In this document: one piece after another, positions 7,074 through 15,510 of the stretch
How the letters are laid out: each line of letters starts with the position of its first letter
How positions within the stretch are numbered: position 1 is the first letter of the stretch
Source: an uncultured Bacteroidales bacterium
GTDB taxonomy: Bacteria; Bacteroidota; Bacteroidia; Bacteroidales; Bacteroidaceae
NCBI GenBank assembly: GCA_937901185.1
Contig: CALCHR010000143.1
Span: 1-26,663 of the forward strand
DNA length: 26,663 nucleotides
Direction of reading: 5' to 3'
Notes under the pieces: generated by a model
Told to the model about the DNA's origin: nothing
Seen by the model: only the letters and a program-made list of their open reading frames with translations
Databases searched by the model: none
Made by a program: the position numbers and the translations under genes

Positions 7074-10000
7074 CTAATTGGCCACGTCTGCATAGACATT
7101 ACAATTTTCCATCAAGGTGTGATAAAGAAGGTTGGTTGAAAGTATGGAACTATCTCCGAGGACAAACAATTGCTTACGGGCTCTTGTTATGGCCACATTC
7201 AATTTTCGGTCTACAACCACACCATCTACCTCCTGCATAACGGAAAGCAGATCCAACTGATATCGCCGGCTCACCGTCGTACTATATATAATAATGTCTC
7301 GCTGGCTTCCTTGATAACACTCCACCGTATCTACCGTGATGTGTTCTCCTTGCGGGAAACGGTTGCGCAAGATTTTTTTCACAACGCTTATCTGCCCTCT
7401 AAAGGGAACTATCACCCCTATTTGCTCCGCCAGGTTCAAAGGTTCTTTTCTCTGCAGATATATTTTCTGCAAAGCATCCACAATTTCGGCTACCATAAGG
7501 GCCTCTTGAAGATTTACCTTCAGGTTGCTACTATCGTTTTCCCTTTTCACATGGATGAACCCTAAGCGAGATGTAGAAACAAATTGCTCAAACGAGTTGT
7601 GTTTTTCCTTAGACCCTGGCAGATGCCCCACTTGATGAGAGAGAGGTACGATATTCAGAGAATCCGAATAGAAGGTACGGCTGACAAAAGCGGCTATATC
7701 TGTATGCATTCTGCCTTGCACATGCAGCATTGCCATACAGTCGTTTTTCCCAGTTTTCTTTTGCAGCACCCATAACCTTTCAAACAAGGAATTCCCTAAA
7801 TCCGTAAAACCTATTTCTTTCAAGGCGGCTGTTTTTACTTCGGTCTCCGTCGGTTGCTGGAGCACAACGGCCGGCAGTTGTTTATGGTCTCCAATCAGAA
7901 TAAATTTTCGGAATGCACTTTTCCCGGCATTGGTTGCAGACAAAAGTCCAATGAGCTGAGGCTCTATCAACTGCGACGCCTCGTCTATAACCGCCATGTC
8001 AAAATCTATTTTCTCATACAGGTCTCGATAAGCACTCATCGTAGAAACCGTACCCACAAATATGGGTATGCGATGCAGCAACTCCATGATGCCGTTCCTA
8101 TCTGTACAAGTTGCGGCTTTTTCTTCTAGCAAATAGGTTCTAAACAAAGCATCACACGTTTGTTTTTTTCCAAAGCGAATAAAGTCGCAGGATGCTTCTT
8201 CTTGCTGTAACTCAAGCAGCATACTGCAAATCTCATCTACGGCTCTATTGGTATATGCCAACAACATGATGCGATGTTCGTTAGCCGCATCCAGTGCTTT
8301 GTCTAACAGAAATTCTTTGACGATAGCCTTTAGTGCTCGGCTTGTTTTCCCGGTTCCCGGAGGGCCCATCAGCAGGAAAAAGTCTTCAGCCTTTTTTACA
8401 CCCAGCACAATGCTGTTCAGTCGCTCGCCGTAGTCACCAACGAGGGTTCTCTGCTGATTTACTTTTGGTTTTCTTTTCCCTAACAGCAAGTCACGCCTGT
8501 CTTTAGGTGCCACACAGAAAGAAAACAATCCCTTCAGTTCTTGTATGAAGACCACATCCGAAGCGTCGTGCTCCACCGCATACGTTCTGCTTTTTTCAAA
8601 GAAAGCCAGTTCATAGTGTGCATCCACTATCTGAAGCACCAGTTTGTTTTCTGTCAGTTCTTCAATATAGGCTCTGTACACCTGTTTATTGGTTACGTTG
8701 TCCTGAGCGTCAGCACACTCGTAGAGTTGCACCATTTCCCCCACAGAAAAATTAGGAGTTTGTTCGCCCTCTTGTAGAGCAAGCACCAATGTCTCCACAT
8801 ATTTTTCGCCCACCACTTCTTTCAACACCAAGCCGGCCATCATGTCTCCTGAGGCTTGTTTTGCTCTGGGTGCTTGTAACCATAAGGACGCGTAGCCTCT
8901 ATTTGAGTCGGCTCTACCATCTCCTATTTTGCTATAATACATCTCTCTCAAAACAAAAGAAAGAAATGTCTCAAAGTAGACTCTCTCCACCTCGTCCAAA
9001 GCTGCGATGGGAGCTATGATATTAAGCAGTTGGGGTTTCAGATAGAGATGGAAGAATTTGCTATCCAGTTGTTTTTCATTGAGCGTTTTTAAGTTCAACA
9101 GTTGCAACACTTCCCCCACTCGTCCTTCTCGAATGTAGCCACACATTCTAACTATCCGATTTCGCAGATGCAGCGCTGCGTGCACCTCCTCTTCCGACAA
9201 GCATTCGTCAAACACTTGCGGATAGGCAGAATAGAAAAGCAAGGTGGTAATCTCTTCTCTGGGGATGTCTAAGTTGTAGTGCAGCATCTCCTTATACAAG
9301 GCCATTTGCAGCACGTGTTCTTTCTTCGGTCTGGGCTCGTGGCCGTAGTCGTCGGCCTTTCCGCTTTTCAATTCCAACACCAGCCGACGGTCTTTAGACA
9401 TCACGTCGAAACGTCCTCTAAGCCCCAAGGCTTCGCAGATGAAAGACGACTCCATCAGCATCTCTCCGCGCTGCATCTGGGGATAGCCGGGCGAGTTGAA
9501 CAAAGCCTCTACCCCCTCTCTTATATTATTATAATGTGTCTCGGCCTTTTTGAAGAAAGCCGAACCTATGGGGTCTTTACAAAAAGTGTATCCAAGCAGA
9601 GTGTTACGGAAGTGTTTTTTTATCGACTGGCGAAAATCCACCTCCTCTGTAGCTGCGGCAGCATCTTCCATAAACTGGTTGGCTGCATTACCCAGCAGAA
9701 TAGCATCCGAATTGGCATAAGGCGACAACTGCCCCAGCAGATAATTACCGGGATGATGCCCATAGGGTTTGTAACACGCTGCCAGACTGCTGACGTCTAT
9801 CAGATAGTCCGGCTCTACCACTACGGCCGCCACCTCCATACTGCCCGAGACTATCGTTGCCCCCAGCAGGTTAATCGTCATACCTTCCTCCAACAATTTT
9901 TCCGTACCGACGCACCTTTTTTCCTTTACCACAAACTCTTGCGCACTCATCCCCTCTGCCACGCACCTAAAGCAGTCTTTCTCTACCCCTGTCACCACAG

Positions 10001-10439
10001 CCCTTAGTTTCTTACGGAAAGCGCAAACGGCCTCCAAGTTGCTTTTCTTGGGAAAATCCGGATGCTTCGCCACTGTATTTTGCAGGCAGGGCTGCTGATA
10101 GACAGCACGGACAAATCGCAGAAGCACGGCAGCGTCTATCTCCGCATCGTCCACCTCTGCCCTTTCTCCCTCTCCGTTCAGTTGCTGCTTTATGCGCAGC
10201 CTCAGCGCATCCATCTCCGCAAAATCGGTTTCGTAACGCCGACACACTGCGTAGAGGCAGGAAAACAAACTCTCCGAGCGGGCCACCTCGGGCGCCCGTT
10301 CTCTACACGCACGTTCCAAAACCCGCCAGAACCCAGCATAGCAAGCACCCACAGAAGGCATCAAGGCCACTGCCGATTTTATCTCCAAAGCCAGTTCGCT
10401 CATCCGGTCGGCTATGTTTTCTGCCATATTTTCTACCAT
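7074..10439 (-). CDS. Dna2-like protein: PD-(D/E)XK nuclease fused to SF1 helicase
   Basis: A 1121-residue cytoplasmic protein predicted to bind, unwind and cut DNA. Residues 340-385 form a RecB/Cas4-type nuclease core: GRFDV (D345), LELKSGK (E356, K358) and QMALYKEM (Q378-Y382). The C-terminal half is a UPF1/Dna2-type SF1 helicase: GPPGTGKT at 692-699, AVIDEAS at 816-822, GDHKQLPA at 850-857, VPFRGQ near 1011, DTVECYQGSQRD at 1037-1048 (motif V), and NVAITRARKQL at 1081-1091 (motif VI). I do not see the spaced cysteines of the Dna2/AddB iron-sulphur cluster around the nuclease. The long N-terminus (1-330) is unrecognised. It stands alone on its strand, with no obvious partner. Roles in repair, replication-fork processing or phage defence are all possible. 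Confidence 0.85.
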   Translation of the reverse strand: MVENMAENIADRMSELALEIKSAVALMPSVGACYAGFWRVLERACRERAPEVARSESLFSCLYAVCRRYETDFAEMDALRLRIKQQLNGEGERAEVDDAEIDAAVLLRFVRAVYQQPCLQNTVAKHPDFPKKSNLEAVCAFRKKLRAVVTGVEKDCFRCVAEGMSAQEFVVKEKRCVGTEKLLEEGMTINLLGATIVSGSMEVAAVVVEPDYLIDVSSLAACYKPYGHHPGNYLLGQLSPYANSDAILLGNAANQFMEDAAAATEEVDFRQSIKKHFRNTLLGYTFCKDPIGSAFFKKAETHYNNIREGVEALFNSPGYPQMQRGEMLMESSFICEALGLRGRFDVMSKDRRLVLELKSGKADDYGHEPRPKKEHVLQMALYKEMLHYNLDIPREEITTLLFYSAYPQVFDECLSEEEVHAALHLRNRIVRMCGYIREGRVGEVLQLLNLKTLNEKQLDSKFFHLYLKPQLLNIIAPIAALDEVERVYFETFLSFVLREMYYSKIGDGRADSNRGYASLWLQAPRAKQASGDMMAGLVLKEVVGEKYVETLVLALQEGEQTPNFSVGEMVQLYECADAQDNVTNKQVYRAYIEELTENKLVLQIVDAHYELAFFEKSRTYAVEHDASDVVFIQELKGLFSFCVAPKDRRDLLLGKRKPKVNQQRTLVGDYGERLNSIVLGVKKAEDFFLLMGPPGTGKTSRALKAIVKEFLLDKALDAANEHRIMLLAYTNRAVDEICSMLLELQQEEASCDFIRFGKKQTCDALFRTYLLEEKAATCTDRNGIMELLHRIPIFVGTVSTMSAYRDLYEKIDFDMAVIDEASQLIEPQLIGLLSATNAGKSAFRKFILIGDHKQLPAVVLQQPTETEVKTAALKEIGFTDLGNSLFERLWVLQKKTGKNDCMAMLHVQGRMHTDIAAFVSRTFYSDSLNIVPLSHQVGHLPGSKEKHNSFEQFVSTSRLGFIHVKRENDSSNLKVNLQEALMVAEIVDALQKIYLQRKEPLNLAEQIGVIVPFRGQISVVKKILRNRFPQGEHITVDTVECYQGSQRDIIIYSTTVSRRYQLDLLSVMQEVDGVVVDRKLNVAITRARKQLFVLGDSSILSTNLLYHTLMENCNVYADVAN

Positions 10440-10511
10440 TTATCTATACAAATGCGCCACTTTTAAGAAATATTATCTGACAGATACCGCAGTTGTTTTT
10501 ACCAAAATCTA

Positions 10512-10519
10512 TATTTTTG
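10512..10519 (+). promoter_or_regulatory. Candidate -7 box for the Dabb-glycosyltransferase genes
   Basis: TATTTTTG matches TAnnTTTG. It would give a leader of roughly 140 bases before the ATG at 10669. A TTG at 10493-10495 is 16 bases upstream, slightly short for a -33 element. Confidence 0.35.
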
Positions 10520-10531
10520 TAGTCGCATCCG

Positions 10532-10539
10532 CAAAGATA
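10532..10539 (-). promoter_or_regulatory. Candidate -7 box for the helicase gene
   Basis: On the minus strand TATCTTTG matches TAnnTTTG, the same box as upstream of thrS. It would give a leader of about 85 bases before the ATG at 10439. It lies just beyond the opposing plus-strand box at 10512-10519, so the two transcripts would overlap at their 5' ends. Confidence 0.45.
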
Positions 10540-10668
10540 CAGAAAGAAGAGATAAGGAAGAAGAGGCAGCGCCAAATAGTCTTTATAAAAAAGAAGCACG
10601 GCCGGCCCCATTCTTACCACACACAAGAAAAAAACTACCCCGCAACCAAAATTCCATCCACCTGGCCT

Positions 10669-10968
10669 ATGATACACCACATCGTCATGTTCCGCCTCAA
10701 AGAGACTGTCGACAGAGCCACCGCCGACAGCGTTTACAGCCAATTCAAAAACGCCATTGAGGCCCTGCCCCAAGAAATACCCGGCATTTGCCACATCCAC
10801 GTGGGGCGCAACGTCAATCCCGAAGAGTCCTGGGACATCTGCCTGCGCAGCACCTTTCGCAACCTCAGCGACCTCCGCACCTACAGCCTCCATCCCCTCC
10901 ATCAAAACGCCGCCGCTGCCCTCAAACCCTATGTGGCCCAGCGCGCCTGCACCGACTGCGAAAACTAA
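10669..10968 (+). CDS. Dabb family (stress-responsive alpha/beta barrel) protein
   Basis: A 99-residue protein starting at the ATG at 10669 (MIHHIVMFRLK). A longer open frame reaches back to 10414, but its extra part is low-quality sequence that runs through the likely promoters. MIHHIVMFRLKE, an Ala/Pro-rich helix, GRNVNPEESWDICLRSTF and LRTYSLHPLHQ match the dimeric A/B ferredoxin-like barrel family. No catalytic activity can be assigned; plant members are stress-induced and some relatives are enzymes. It ends CTDC, two cysteines close to the C-terminus. A glycosyltransferase gene follows after 33 bp. Confidence 0.8.
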   Translation: MIHHIVMFRLKETVDRATADSVYSQFKNAIEALPQEIPGICHIHVGRNVNPEESWDICLRSTFRNLSDLRTYSLHPLHQNAAAALKPYVAQRACTDCEN

Positions 10969-11001
10969 TCTCCTCATAGAAATCCCCCCGCTCCTTCTCC
11001 G

Positions 11002-11943
11002 ATGTCCACACCGACAACAGCTCCCCTGCTCTCCATCCTCATCCCCGTGTTCAACTTCGACTGCTCCGTCCTCATCGCAGCCCTGGCCCGACAAGGCGAA
11101 AAGCTGAAAGCACTGGGACTGGCCAACTACGAAATCATCCTAGCCGACGACTGCTCCACCGACCAGGCCACCATCAAGAAAAACCTTGCCGCCATTGCCG
11201 CCTGCAAAGGCTGTCGCTATCTCTCCCAAAACGAGCACCAAGGGCGCGCCCGCAATCGCAACGCCGCCATCCGCGTAGCCGCCGGCGATTGGTTCATTAT
11301 CATCGACTGCGACGCTCTGCCGCCCGACGAACTCTTCCTTCGGCGCTACCTCGACGCGCGCCATCAAGCCCCCGTGGTCGTAGGCGGACTGCTCACACCC
11401 CACCACGCTCCCCGGGGCTGCGAACTGCGCCACCGATACGAGCGCCACGCTGACCGCAGCCGCACCCTCGCCGCACGGCAGGCCGAGCCCCACGCCCGCT
11501 TCTCCACTTTCAACTTCATGGTCCGCCGCCAAGAGATGCAGCAGCATGCGTTCGACCCCCGGCTCACCGAATACGGTTACGAAGACACCCTGCTCGGCTG
11601 GCAGTTTCAGCAGAGCGGCATCGCCATAGCCCACATCGCCAACCCCCTCATCCACACCGGCATCAACAACAACCGCACGTTCCTCGAAAACACAGAGCGA
11701 GCCATGCGCAACCTCTACCGCCTGCCCATGCTCCACGCCCATGCCGGCCCCTCGCGTATGGCCCTACGCCTGGAAAAGCTACACCTTAAGAAAGCCTTTT
11801 TCTTTTTCTTCTGCCTCACCAACCGCACCATACGCCGCAACCTCCTAAGCCGCCACCCCTCCCTCCTGCTTTTCAACATCTATAAGCTTGGAGCATACTG
11901 CCATTGGGAAAGAGCGCTCAGCGAGACAAAGGTTTCTCAATAG
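11002..11943 (+). CDS. Family 2 glycosyltransferase
   Basis: A GT-A fold enzyme of 313 residues that transfers a sugar from a nucleotide donor. It has no membrane anchor apart from a hydrophobic phenylalanine-rich stretch near residue 265. Visible motifs are SILIPVFN at 11-18, ILADDCSTD at 46-54 (nucleotide binding), GRARNRNAAI at 81-90, the metal-binding DCD at 102-104, and YGYEDTLLGWQ at 191-201 with the candidate catalytic base E194/D195. The acceptor is unknown. No other polysaccharide genes lie next to it, which argues against a capsule or O-antigen cluster. The gene is very rich in C on the coding strand, unlike thiC and the thrS operon but similar to dxr and rseP. Confidence 0.87.
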   Translation: MSTPTTAPLLSILIPVFNFDCSVLIAALARQGEKLKALGLANYEIILADDCSTDQATIKKNLAAIAACKGCRYLSQNEHQGRARNRNAAIRVAAGDWFIIIDCDALPPDELFLRRYLDARHQAPVVVGGLLTPHHAPRGCELRHRYERHADRSRTLAARQAEPHARFSTFNFMVRRQEMQQHAFDPRLTEYGYEDTLLGWQFQQSGIAIAHIANPLIHTGINNNRTFLENTERAMRNLYRLPMLHAHAGPSRMALRLEKLHLKKAFFFFFCLTNRTIRRNLLSRHPSLLLFNIYKLGAYCHWERALSETKVSQ

Positions 11944-11952
11944 CCCAAAATC

Positions 11953-12083
11953 CTCTTTGTAACCCTTTGATTTTCAATACTCATTTTCGGGCATTTCTTC
12001 GGTAACTACTAGGAAAATTTCGGTAACTACTAAGAAAAATTTGGTAACTACTAAGATTCCGAAAGTAACTACTAAGAAAACAC
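11953..12083 (+). repeat. 21-bp unit array, copy C, with head
   Basis: A head of about 50 bp (11953-12002, containing TGATTTTCAATACTCATTTT) leads into four units. ACTACTAGG or ACTACTAAG starts at 12005, 12026, 12047 and 12068, an exact 21-bp period. All four carry the TAAC block. It lies between the glycosyltransferase stop and the promoter of the aminotransferase run, in the same orientation as both. Confidence 0.9.
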
Positions 12084-12202
12084 ACTACGTTTCTACTTTT
12101 TCACCGAACCTTTTTTACCCCCGGATTTTACTCCCAAATTGCCAAAAAGAGTCTTCTCTCTAGGCCATATACACATTTATATATAAAAGGGGGAGTATTT
12201 TT

Positions 12203-12233
12203 TTTGGCGCTCGCAGTGTTTTTCGTAATTTTG
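12203..12233 (+). promoter_or_regulatory. Bacteroidota-type promoter for the aminotransferase-rseP run
   Basis: TTTG at 12203-12206, then 19 bases, then TAATTTTG at 12226-12233. This is a full match to the -33 / -7 arrangement of Bacteroidota vegetative promoters. A start near 12240 leaves a leader of about 47 bases before the ATG at 12287 and rules out the earlier in-frame ATG at 12236. Confidence 0.75.
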
Positions 12234-12286
12234 CCTTGTTTAGGAAAAACCTACATTTAAGAACACCGATTAAACACCTATCCATT

Positions 12287-13504
12287 ATGGTCAAAATATC
12301 TGAACGCGCAGCGCACATGCCGGCTTCGCCCATCCGCAAACTAGCCCCTTTGGCCTCTGCAGCCAAGGCTCGCGGCACCCACGTTTATCACCTCAACATC
12401 GGTCAGCCGGACTTGCCCACTCCACAAGCCGGACTTGATGTCTTGAAACACATTGACCGCGGTGTGTTGGAGTATAGCCCCAGCCAGGGCTTTTCCAGCT
12501 ATCGACGTAAATTGGTGGGCTACTATGAACGCTTTGACATCCACCTTGACCCGGACGACATTATCATCACGGCGGGTGGCTCTGAGGCTGTGCTGTTTGC
12601 CTTCCTCTCCTGCCTTAGCCCGGGCGACGAAATCATTGTGCCGGAGCCGGCTTATGCCAACTATATGGCATTTGCCATCTCGGCGGGTGCAAAAATCAGG
12701 ACCATCACAACTACCATTGAGGAGGGCTTTGCACTGCCCAAGGTGGAGAAGTTTGAGGAGCTGATCAATGAGCGCACTCGGGCTATCTTGATTTGTAACC
12801 CCAACAATCCTACGGGCTATCTCTATACGCGGCGCGAGATGATGCAGATACGCGACTTGGTGAAGAAATATGACCTCTATCTGTTCTCGGACGAGGTGTA
12901 TCGCGAATTTATCTACACGGGCTCGCCTTATATCTCGGCTTGCCATCTGGAGGGCATTGAGGAGAACGTGGTGCTCATCGACTCGGTATCGAAGCGCTAC
13001 AGCGAATGTGGCATCCGCATCGGTGCGCTCATCACCAAGAACGTGGAGGTGCGCGAGGCTGTGATGAAGTTTTGCCAGGCTCGTCTCAGTCCGCCGCTCT
13101 TAGGACAGCTCGTGGCCGAGGCTTCTATCGATGCTCCGGAGGAGTATGGCCGCGAGGTGTACGACGAATATGTGGAGCGCAGGAAATGCCTTATCGACGG
13201 GCTGAACCGCATCCCGGGTGTCTACTCGCCCATCCCGATGGGTGCTTTCTATACGGTGGCAAAATTGCCGGTGGACAGCGCTGAGAGGTTCTGCGAATGG
13301 TGTCTGACTGACTTTGAATACGAAGGACAGACCATCATGATGGCTCCGGCTGCGGGATTCTACACTACGCCGGGGGCGGGCATTGACCAAGTGCGCATTG
13401 CTTATGTGCTGAAAAAGGAGGACTTGACAAAAGCGCTCTGCGTGCTGCAAAAGGCGCTCGAGGCTTACCCGGGAAATACGCTGAAAGCTGGATCGCACTC
13501 ATGA
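12287..13504 (+). CDS. Class I/II PLP-dependent aminotransferase (aspartate aminotransferase-like)
   Basis: A cytoplasmic fold-type I PLP enzyme of 405 residues. Visible motifs are HLNIGQPDLPTP at 35-46, TAGGSEA at 95-101, PEPAY at 119-123, NPNNPTG at 171-177 (N174), SDEVYREF at 201-208 (D202, Y205), and the PLP lysine K236 in SVSKRYS followed by CGIRIG (R244). The substrate-carboxylate arginine is probably in QVRIAY near the C-terminus. I start at 12287 because the longer frame from 12236 begins at the transcription start. Exact substrate is not determinable; aspartate or another 2-oxoacid partner is likely. Its stop overlaps the start of the permease gene by four bases (ATGA). Confidence 0.9.
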   Translation: MVKISERAAHMPASPIRKLAPLASAAKARGTHVYHLNIGQPDLPTPQAGLDVLKHIDRGVLEYSPSQGFSSYRRKLVGYYERFDIHLDPDDIIITAGGSEAVLFAFLSCLSPGDEIIVPEPAYANYMAFAISAGAKIRTITTTIEEGFALPKVEKFEELINERTRAILICNPNNPTGYLYTRREMMQIRDLVKKYDLYLFSDEVYREFIYTGSPYISACHLEGIEENVVLIDSVSKRYSECGIRIGALITKNVEVREAVMKFCQARLSPPLLGQLVAEASIDAPEEYGREVYDEYVERRKCLIDGLNRIPGVYSPIPMGAFYTVAKLPVDSAERFCEWCLTDFEYEGQTIMMAPAAGFYTTPGAGIDQVRIAYVLKKEDLTKALCVLQKALEAYPGNTLKAGSHS

Positions 13505-14757
13505 AGCTGCCTTTCTACATAGCTAAAAGATTTTTCAAAGAAGAAAATGCCGCTGAAGGGCGGAGCAAGAAGGCCTCGCGCCCTGCAATACGTGTGGCTA
13601 CGTTCGGGGTGGCTATCGGCATTGCCGTGATGATTATCTCTGTGAGCATCGTGGGCGGATATAAGCAGGAGATTGAGAAGAAAATCACCGGTTTTGTTTC
13701 TCACATTGAGGTAATGAGTCCGCAGGCGGTCTATGCTCCGGATGCTAACCCCGTTGTTTGCAGCGAGGCGCTGCTCGAGGTCATCGGCAAGATAGAGAAC
13801 GTGGAGAGAGCGGGCCGCGTGGCAGAAAAAATAGGCATTATCAAAACGAGCGAGGCTTATCAGGGCATCCGCCTTAAGGGCATCGCTGCAGAATATGACA
13901 CCACATTCCTGCATCAAAGTTTGGTGGAAGGCAGACTGCCAAGAATCGCTGTCGGAGAGAGCTCGGGAGAAATTGTCATCTCGCAAAGTCAGGCCGACGA
14001 TTTGCAGCTGGAAGTGGGCAATAGCGTATTTGCCTATTTCTTTGAAGAGGCCATCAAGACAAGGCGCTTCAAGGTGGTGGGCATATTCAAGACGAACCTG
14101 AAAATTTTTGACGACGCCTTTGTCATTACCGACATACACACGGTCTGCAAACTGAACAGATGGGACGGCAACATGTGCAGTTTCCTGGAGATTCAGACGA
14201 AAGACTGGGAGCTAGCCAAACAAACAAATCAACAGATAGCCCATCTGCTGAAGCAGGAAGAGTTGCCCAGCGGAGAGCACCCCATCTCCATTACAGCCAA
14301 AGAGCGTTACCCACAGATATTCTCTTGGTTGGAACTCTTAGATTTCAATATCTGGGTTATCTTAGCGCTCATGATCAGTGTAGGCATCTTTACCATGGTT
14401 AGCGGACTGCTGATTCTCATCTTGGAACGCACGGCAACCATTGGCACACTGAAGGCTCTGGGTGGTACAAATTCTCTCATACGCCAAACATTCCTCTGCT
14501 TCTCTACGTTCATCGTGGGCCGAGGCTTACTCTTGGGCAACCTCTTGGGTTTAGGCTTTATATGGGTGCAGGATACATGGGGGCTAATTCATCTAGATGC
14601 CGACAACTATTATATGGAGGTGGTTCCTGTAGAGTGGGACATACCGATGCTGTTGCTGCTCAATGTAGGGACACTGCTCGTAACCATCCTGGCGCTCGTA
14701 GCTCCGAGTTTCGTCATCTCAAAAATAGAACCGGCTAAAGCTATTCGGTTCGACTAA
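13501..14757 (+). CDS. FtsX/LolC-E-type ABC transporter permease
   Basis: A 418-residue inner-membrane protein with the LolC/LolE/MacB layout. A first membrane segment at about 30-52 (ATFGVAIGIAVMIISVSIVG) is followed by a periplasmic domain of roughly 220 residues. Three further segments follow near 280, 325 and 385, ending in SKIEPAKAIRFD, typical of the FtsX domain. Members of this family pair with a LolD-type ATPase to move lipoproteins to the outer membrane or drive other envelope work. No ATPase gene is in the window. The start overlaps the aminotransferase stop, implying translational coupling. Which lipid or protein it handles is unknown. Confidence 0.88.
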   Translation: MKLPFYIAKRFFKEENAAEGRSKKASRPAIRVATFGVAIGIAVMIISVSIVGGYKQEIEKKITGFVSHIEVMSPQAVYAPDANPVVCSEALLEVIGKIENVERAGRVAEKIGIIKTSEAYQGIRLKGIAAEYDTTFLHQSLVEGRLPRIAVGESSGEIVISQSQADDLQLEVGNSVFAYFFEEAIKTRRFKVVGIFKTNLKIFDDAFVITDIHTVCKLNRWDGNMCSFLEIQTKDWELAKQTNQQIAHLLKQEELPSGEHPISITAKERYPQIFSWLELLDFNIWVILALMISVGIFTMVSGLLILILERTATIGTLKALGGTNSLIRQTFLCFSTFIVGRGLLLGNLLGLGFIWVQDTWGLIHLDADNYYMEVVPVEWDIPMLLLLNVGTLLVTILALVAPSFVISKIEPAKAIRFD

Positions 14758-14799
14758 TAAGCTAAAAGAAAATTATCTAAAAATATTATTTACAAAAAT

Positions 14800-15492
14800 A
14801 TGTCTTGCATACTTCACATTGAGACATCCACACACGTTTGTTCCGTGGCACTCAGCCAAGACGGCGAGTGTATCTTCAACAAAGAAACATCCGAAGGCCC
14901 TTCGCACGCCACTATCTTAGCGCCCTTCGTGGAAGAAGCCTTATCCTTTGCAGACAGCCACGCTATACCTCTTGATGCTGTAGCCGTAAGCCAAGGTCCG
15001 GGTTCATATACGGGGTTGCGCATCGGAGTTTCTACCGCAAAAGGCATCTGCTACGGACGCAATATTCCATTGATAGCCATCCCCACACTGCAAATTATGT
15101 GTGTGCCCCTGTTGCTTTACAGAGACGACATCCCCGACGAAGCCCTACTCTGCCCTATGATTGATGCACGCCGAATGGAAGTCTATGCAGCTGTCTACAA
15201 CAGAGGACTAAAAGCCGTTAGAGAAACTCAGGCCGACATCATCGATGAGACCTCCTACGGCGAACTTTTGGAGAAACACCCCATCTACTTCTTCGGAAAC
15301 GGAGCCAACAAGTGTAAAGATACTATTCAACACCCCAATGCCCATTTCCTGGATAACATCCACCCACAGGCCAAATATATGTTTCCTTTGGCAGAACAAG
15401 CCATGGCTAAAAACGACTTCAAAGACGTAGCCTATTTTGAGCCTTACTATCTCAAAGAGTTTGTAGCTTCACAGCCTAAGAAACAATTATAA
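14800..15492 (+). CDS. tsaB: tRNA threonylcarbamoyladenosine biosynthesis protein TsaB
   Basis: TsaB is the scaffold partner of TsaD and TsaE in making t6A at position 37 of ANN-decoding tRNAs. The 230 residues match the family: MSCILHIETSTHVCSVAL, EGPSHATILAPFVEEAL, the signature SQGPGSYTGLRIGVSTAKG, and PMIDARRMEVYAAVY. It has the actin-like ASKHA fold but is not expected to be catalytic by itself. It lies 42 bp after the permease gene and 18 bp before the DUF4290 gene. tsaC, tsaD and tsaE are not in the window. Confidence 0.95.
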   Translation: MSCILHIETSTHVCSVALSQDGECIFNKETSEGPSHATILAPFVEEALSFADSHAIPLDAVAVSQGPGSYTGLRIGVSTAKGICYGRNIPLIAIPTLQIMCVPLLLYRDDIPDEALLCPMIDARRMEVYAAVYNRGLKAVRETQADIIDETSYGELLEKHPIYFFGNGANKCKDTIQHPNAHFLDNIHPQAKYMFPLAEQAMAKNDFKDVAYFEPYYLKEFVASQPKKQL

Positions 15493-15510
15493 CATACTCA
15501 TATATAATAT

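Noticed and set aside
10414..10668. 85-residue N-terminal extension of the Dabb protein
   Set aside because: The extra sequence crosses the divergent promoter region and the helicase start, and lacks family similarity. Dabb proteins are about 100 residues.
10444..11094. Minus-strand open frame of 216 codons opposite the Dabb gene
   Set aside because: Glycine- and valine-rich shadow of a C-rich plus-strand gene with clear family motifs.
11002..11943. Horizontal transfer of the glycosyltransferase because of its C-rich composition
   Set aside because: dxr and rseP in the same window have a similar composition, so it is within the range of this genome.
11953..12083. CRISPR array
   Set aside because: Units are contiguous at 21 bp with no unique spacers, only two to four units per locus, and no cas genes. 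The Cas4-like fold in the helicase is a general RecB-type nuclease core.
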